DNA of 64,000 nucleotides from Carnobacterium_B sp040274945. GTDB lineage: Bacteria; Bacillota; Bacilli; Lactobacillales; Carnobacteriaceae. Made by a program: the position numbers and the translations under genes. Under the pieces are notes generated by a model. It had not been told where the DNA came from, made no database searches, and saw only the letters and a program-made list of their open reading frames with translations. Positions 60,601-64,000 of this stretch are shown piece by piece (position 1 is the first letter of the stretch; every line of letters begins with the position of its first letter). The stretch is from contig NZ_JBEMAR010000002.1 in assembly GCF_040274945.1 (NCBI RefSeq), positions 62,001-126,000 of the forward strand, written 5' to 3'.

Positions 60601-62754
60601 GTGAACAACACAAAAAAATTACTACAAACGAGGCTGGGATTTTTTTCTTTAGTGGTTATCGTTTTTTGGATTAAAACTTATATAGGGTACCAAGCAGAGT
60701 TCTCTCTCGGTGTAGAAGGAATTATGCAACAATTTATTTTATTGATTAATCCAGTTGCGACAACGATTATCTTATTTTCAATTGCTCTTTATTTTAAGAG
60801 CTCAAAAAAGGCCTATATTGCCTTAATAACGGTCTACACATTAATGACCATTTTATTCTTTGCGAATATCCTCTACTATAGAGAATTTTCAGATTTCCTA
60901 TCGGTCAGTACCATCTTGGGCGCTGGAAACGTTGCTGGAGGATTAGGAGCAAGTACTTTTGCTTTATTGCATGCAACTGATTTTCTTTATTTAGTTGATA
61001 TTTTCATTTTGATTGCTTTATTAGCTACTAAGAAAGTAACAATGGATAAACGCCCATTCAAAAAACGTTATGCAGTTGCAGCTACGATTGTTGGGTTTAC
61101 CTTATTTGCTGGTAACTTAGCTTTAGCTGAAAGTGATCGTCCCCAATTACTGGCTCGTACATTTGACCGTAATTATATTGTTAAATATCTTGGTATCAAT
61201 TTCTTTACTGCTTATGACGGTTATCAAACTGCTCAAGCTAATCAAGTTAAAGCTAGTGCGGATGAATCAGATATTGAAGGTGTCTTGAGCTATGTGGATG
61301 ACCATTTTGCTGGGGCTGATGCTGAGATGTTTGGTATTGCCGAAGACCGCAATGTTATCTATTTACATTTAGAAAGTTTCCAACAATTTCTTGTTGATTA
61401 CAAATTAGAGACTGAACAAGGCGAAGCTCTTGAAGTTACGCCATTTATAAATAGTATCTACCACAATGAAGACACACAAAGTTTCAGTAACTTTTTCCAT
61501 CAAGTAGGACAAGGTAAAACAGCTGATTCTGAGATGCTCCTTGAGAATTCTTTATTTGGATTATCCCAAGGTGGGGCCTTTACACAAGTTGGAGGTAGCA
61601 ATACTTTCCAATCTGCTTCACAAATCTTAGGTTCAGAAAAAAATTATACGAGTGCTATGTTCCACGGTAACGTCGGTTCTTTCTGGAATAGAGACAACAC
61701 CTATAAATCAATGGGTGTTGATTACTTCTTTGATGATGAATCTTACACATTCACTGAAGAAAATACGCTAGAGTATGGAATGAAAGATAAAATATTCTTT
61801 AAAGAATCTGTCCAATATCTAGAACAACTGCCACAACCATTTTATTCTAAATTTATCACAGTATCTAATCATTTTCCTTACCCATTGGACGAGGCAAATG
61901 TCGATTTTCCAGCTGCTACAACGGGGGATAATACAATTGATAATTACTTTGTGACTGCTCATTATTTAGATCAAGCTATTGAAGAATTTTTCACCTATTT
62001 AAAAGAGTCTGGTTTATATGATAATTCGATCATTGTTCTTTACGGTGATCATTATGGTATATCTAATTCAAGAAATGAAACATTAGCACCTTTACTTGGA
62101 AAAGATCCTGAAACTTGGTCAAGTTATGACAATACTATGATGCAAAGAGTTCCTTATATGGTTCACATTCCTGGAACAGGTAATGGAAAAATCCATGACG
62201 AATTCGGCGGTCAAATCGATAGTCTTCCTACTCTTCTTCATTTATTAGGAATTGATACAAAAGACAATGTTTTACTTGGAACAGATTTATTCTCTGAAAA
62301 CCATGATGAAACAGTTGCTTTCCGTAACGGGAATTTTGTAACTCCTAAATACACAGTTGATGGTTCAACTATCTATGACACTGAAACAGGTGAATTAATT
62401 GTAGAACCTTCAGAAGAAGTTCTTGCAGAAGTTGAACAACTAAGAATAGACGTAAATACTCAATTAAGTTTATCTGACAGCATTTTGACAAGTGATTTAC
62501 TGCGTTTCTATACTCCAGAAGGTCTTGTTACGACAAATCCAGCTGATTACGATTACCGTGACCAATTGGGACGTATGAAGGCTTTAAATGAAGGTTTAGG
62601 AACAGAAGATACAAGTATGTATAGTCAACATGGCGATCAATCTACTGTTGATCTATATAAAACAAATGCTCCAGAGTTGTTAGTCGATCCTGAATCAGTT
62701 GATGAAACACAACCAGCTGAAACAGAAGCTCCTGACGTTAAGGTTGCAGAGTAA
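60601..62754 (+). CDS. ltaS: Lipoteichoic acid synthase LtaS
   Basis: Membrane sulfatase-fold enzyme that builds the polyglycerol-phosphate chain of lipoteichoic acid from phosphatidylglycerol. Five helices occupy about 1-175, followed by an extracellular catalytic domain: Glu258 (HLESF), nucleophile Thr307 (GQGKTADSEM), His424 (SNHF), and Asp483-His484 (GDHYG) coordinate Mn and substrate. The last 100 residues are an acidic Thr/Pro/Glu-rich extension. The GTG at 60601 is 8 bases after AAGGAGG. An upstream ATG at 60502 lies within the promoter -10 and is rejected. The diacylglycerol by-product would feed the kinase encoded at 1.3 kb. Confidence 0.95.
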   Translation: MNNTKKLLQTRLGFFSLVVIVFWIKTYIGYQAEFSLGVEGIMQQFILLINPVATTIILFSIALYFKSSKKAYIALITVYTLMTILFFANILYYREFSDFLSVSTILGAGNVAGGLGASTFALLHATDFLYLVDIFILIALLATKKVTMDKRPFKKRYAVAATIVGFTLFAGNLALAESDRPQLLARTFDRNYIVKYLGINFFTAYDGYQTAQANQVKASADESDIEGVLSYVDDHFAGADAEMFGIAEDRNVIYLHLESFQQFLVDYKLETEQGEALEVTPFINSIYHNEDTQSFSNFFHQVGQGKTADSEMLLENSLFGLSQGGAFTQVGGSNTFQSASQILGSEKNYTSAMFHGNVGSFWNRDNTYKSMGVDYFFDDESYTFTEENTLEYGMKDKIFFKESVQYLEQLPQPFYSKFITVSNHFPYPLDEANVDFPAATTGDNTIDNYFVTAHYLDQAIEEFFTYLKESGLYDNSIIVLYGDHYGISNSRNETLAPLLGKDPETWSSYDNTMMQRVPYMVHIPGTGNGKIHDEFGGQIDSLPTLLHLLGIDTKDNVLLGTDLFSENHDETVAFRNGNFVTPKYTVDGSTIYDTETGELIVEPSEEVLAEVEQLRIDVNTQLSLSDSILTSDLLRFYTPEGLVTTNPADYDYRDQLGRMKALNEGLGTEDTSMYSQHGDQSTVDLYKTNAPELLVDPESVDETQPAETEAPDVKVAE

Positions 62755-62777
62755 TAAACTATCTCTTAAATATTCGA

Positions 62778-62811
62778 AAAAGGTTGAATCCATTAGGATT
62801 CAACCTTTTTT
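62778..62811 (+). terminator. Terminator of ltaS
   Basis: AAAAGGTTGAATCC pairs with GGATTCAACCTTTTTT around ATTA; strong, 25 bases past the stop. Confidence 0.93.
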
Positions 62812-63036
62812 GTTCTAAAAAAGCTCTTCGTCAAATGGTGTGGATGCTTCAAATAAACCCTATTCCTCCAGAAATTTTTGGTGAGTAGGTTGATTCATCT
62901 ATCCACACTAAAAATTATAGAACCTCTAAAAATCATTTAACTAACATTCCCTCTTATTAATTGCTTCACAGTTTTTTCATATTTAATGATTACAATAAAA
63001 ATAGAATCACTATTCAAGTAGAAAGGAGTACTGTGT

Positions 63037-63789
63037 TTGACAATTGCTAAACGTGCTTACCGTCATTTACAAAATCATCCTTATTGTTTACTGTTTATGC
63101 TTATCTTTTACCTAGTTTATTTTATCCTAGCTTTTGTAGTTGCATTATTGGCCAAACAGTTTTCAGATTCTTCCGTTCAGTTAAGCAAAATTATCGCTTC
63201 TTTAGACTCACAACACACTTCACTGTATGAGCCCTTTAAAGTCTTAGAATCGATTACAACTCACTATACAATGGAATATCAGTACCTTCTTCTTTTAATT
63301 GTATTTGCAGGTACGCTTAGTATGGTAGTGATCCAGTTATTTTTAAGTCGATTTAGAAAAAAAGAATACCAAACTTACCTTTTGATGGGAGAACGGGTTT
63401 ACAAGCTAACAACCCAATTAATAGTGGAACAACTCCTTTTAATCAACACGATTATATTGGTACTTCTTTTCATTTACAGTTTATTTACAACACCTGTAAT
63501 GACTAAAATTTCTCATTTGGAATCTGAAATTTTACAACAGGAATTAAAGCCAAGTGCCTCTCTAGTACACTTACAAAGGGATTCCCCTTTATCGAGTAGT
63601 GAGGATGGAGATTTAACACGCTTCAACATTAACACTTTTTTGATGGGAGAATCTATACACAACACCTTTACTCAAAATAATACCTTGCAAGCTTTTTTCT
63701 TAATGGGAATCATCAACTTTTATAGCTTTATAGTTATCGGTATTCCTAATTATCTGCTGCTATCACTGAAAAAAAACACCCTTTCCTAA
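63037..63789 (+). CDS. FtsX-like membrane protein (small permease-type)
   Basis: A 250-residue membrane protein with four predicted helices (about 18-42, 83-105, 130-152, 218-242). LSRFRKKEYQTYLLMGERVYKLTTQLIVEQLLL between helices 2 and 3 resembles the cytoplasmic loop of FtsX/BceB-type permeases, and a hydrophilic segment of about 60 residues separates helices 3 and 4. It is about the size of half a BceB-type permease. The start is TTG, 8 bases after AAAGGAG; an overlapping GTG leads to an immediate stop. The gene following at 63822 may be its partner. Confidence 0.65.
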   Translation: MTIAKRAYRHLQNHPYCLLFMLIFYLVYFILAFVVALLAKQFSDSSVQLSKIIASLDSQHTSLYEPFKVLESITTHYTMEYQYLLLLIVFAGTLSMVVIQLFLSRFRKKEYQTYLLMGERVYKLTTQLIVEQLLLINTIILVLLFIYSLFTTPVMTKISHLESEILQQELKPSASLVHLQRDSPLSSSEDGDLTRFNINTFLMGESIHNTFTQNNTLQAFFLMGIINFYSFIVIGIPNYLLLSLKKNTLS

Positions 63790-63821
63790 TTTAACCGTCA
63801 TGACTAAGGAGGAAATATTAT

Positions 63822-64000
63822 GTTTAAACAATCTTTAAAAAAAGCTGACAATCATCCTGTATTTTCAATCAAACCTAAAACGATTTATAGTTTATCAGCT
63901 GAGGAAGTTGATTTCCCTATTTTGATGAAGCAATTTAATAGACAGTTAGGCTCTTTTCCTGGGGTCATTACAAAGAATGAAACGTTTATTGATTACTTAA
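63822..64000 (+). CDS. Unidentified protein, N-terminal 59 codons (runs off the right edge)
   Basis: A frame with an excellent AAGGAGG at 8 bases begins 33 bases after the FtsX-like gene and leaves the window. The visible 59 residues (MFKQSLKKADNHPVFSIKP..., hydrophilic, no signal peptide) match no family I can name. Close spacing suggests an operon with the preceding gene. Confidence 0.6.

Noticed and set aside
1..64000. tRNA, rRNA, T-box leaders, insertion sequences and prophage genes
   Set aside because: I looked for TTCGAA/GGTTC-type T-loops, GGTGG-ACCGCG T-box motifs, transposase motifs and integrase-type proteins and found none; short or unusual ones could have been missed by eye.

Overview
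The window is a 64-kb chromosomal segment of a low-GC Gram-positive bacterium. Gene content and order (pcrA-ligA-camS-gatCAB-diacylglycerol kinase-rlmD, an LtaS-type lipoteichoic acid synthase, a low-affinity PBP5/PbpC-type class B penicillin-binding protein, strong AGGAGG ribosome sites, AT-rich spacers) fit Lactobacillales. Carnobacterium or a close relative is my best guess, inferred from gene content and not tested by alignment. I see no rRNA, tRNA, prophage, transposase or CRISPR array.

Layout. 1-12.3 kb: a leftward housekeeping block of translation and DNA-maintenance genes (rlmD partial, diacylglycerol kinase, gatBAC, camS, ligA, pcrA) interrupted by a rightward YitV-like hydrolase. 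12.5-18.5 kb: GntR regulator, EamA exporter, purB-purK, a UPF0316 membrane protein and xpt. 18.8-20.1 kb: an anchored Ser/Glu/Pro-rich protein and the first 52-bp tandem array. 20.1-26 kb: envelope genes (CNNM transporter, low-affinity PBP, TIM-barrel protein, GH73 glucosaminidase, VanY-type carboxypeptidase lipoprotein). 26-30.6 kb: PTS_EIIC_2 permease, an HTH protein, a Gfo/Idh/MocA oxidoreductase, a 51-bp tandem array and a DUF1002 protein. 31-37.9 kb: an apparent exopolysaccharide operon with cyclic-di-GMP features (anchored GH-A-like hydrolase, PAS-GGDEF-HD-GYP protein, HEAT-repeat protein, processive GT2, eroded GGDEF remnant). 38.1-43.4 kb: a branched-chain amino-acid ABC transporter (livJHMGF) with a CBS-ACT protein, and a CodY-like box inside the livJ promoter. 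43.8-45.4 kb: two divergent FUSC-type proteins, then the second 52-bp array. 45.9-52.5 kb: FtsX-type ABC exporter, amino-acid permease, GlcU-type sugar transporter. 52.6-62.8 kb: HI0933 flavoprotein, 5'-nucleotidase, two VanZ-family proteins, a MarR/luciferase-like/flavin reductase cluster, YbaK deacylase, RlmI-like methyltransferase and ltaS. 63-64 kb: an FtsX-like membrane protein and the start of an unidentified gene.

The most unusual material is non-coding. Two tandem arrays with an exact 52-bp period, 26 kb apart, have related units and are followed by the same 50-60-base tail, whose hairpin shows a compensatory base-pair change. A third array has a 51-bp period. All three lie between convergent genes and behind terminators. 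A GGATGCG-type motif recurs at the 3' ends of leftward genes, a roughly 100-base nested palindrome sits at 54.6 kb, and a possible 230-nt small RNA with its own promoter and terminator lies between the kinase gene and rlmD. Start sites were chosen from ribosome-binding sites and family lengths; several differ from the longest open frame.
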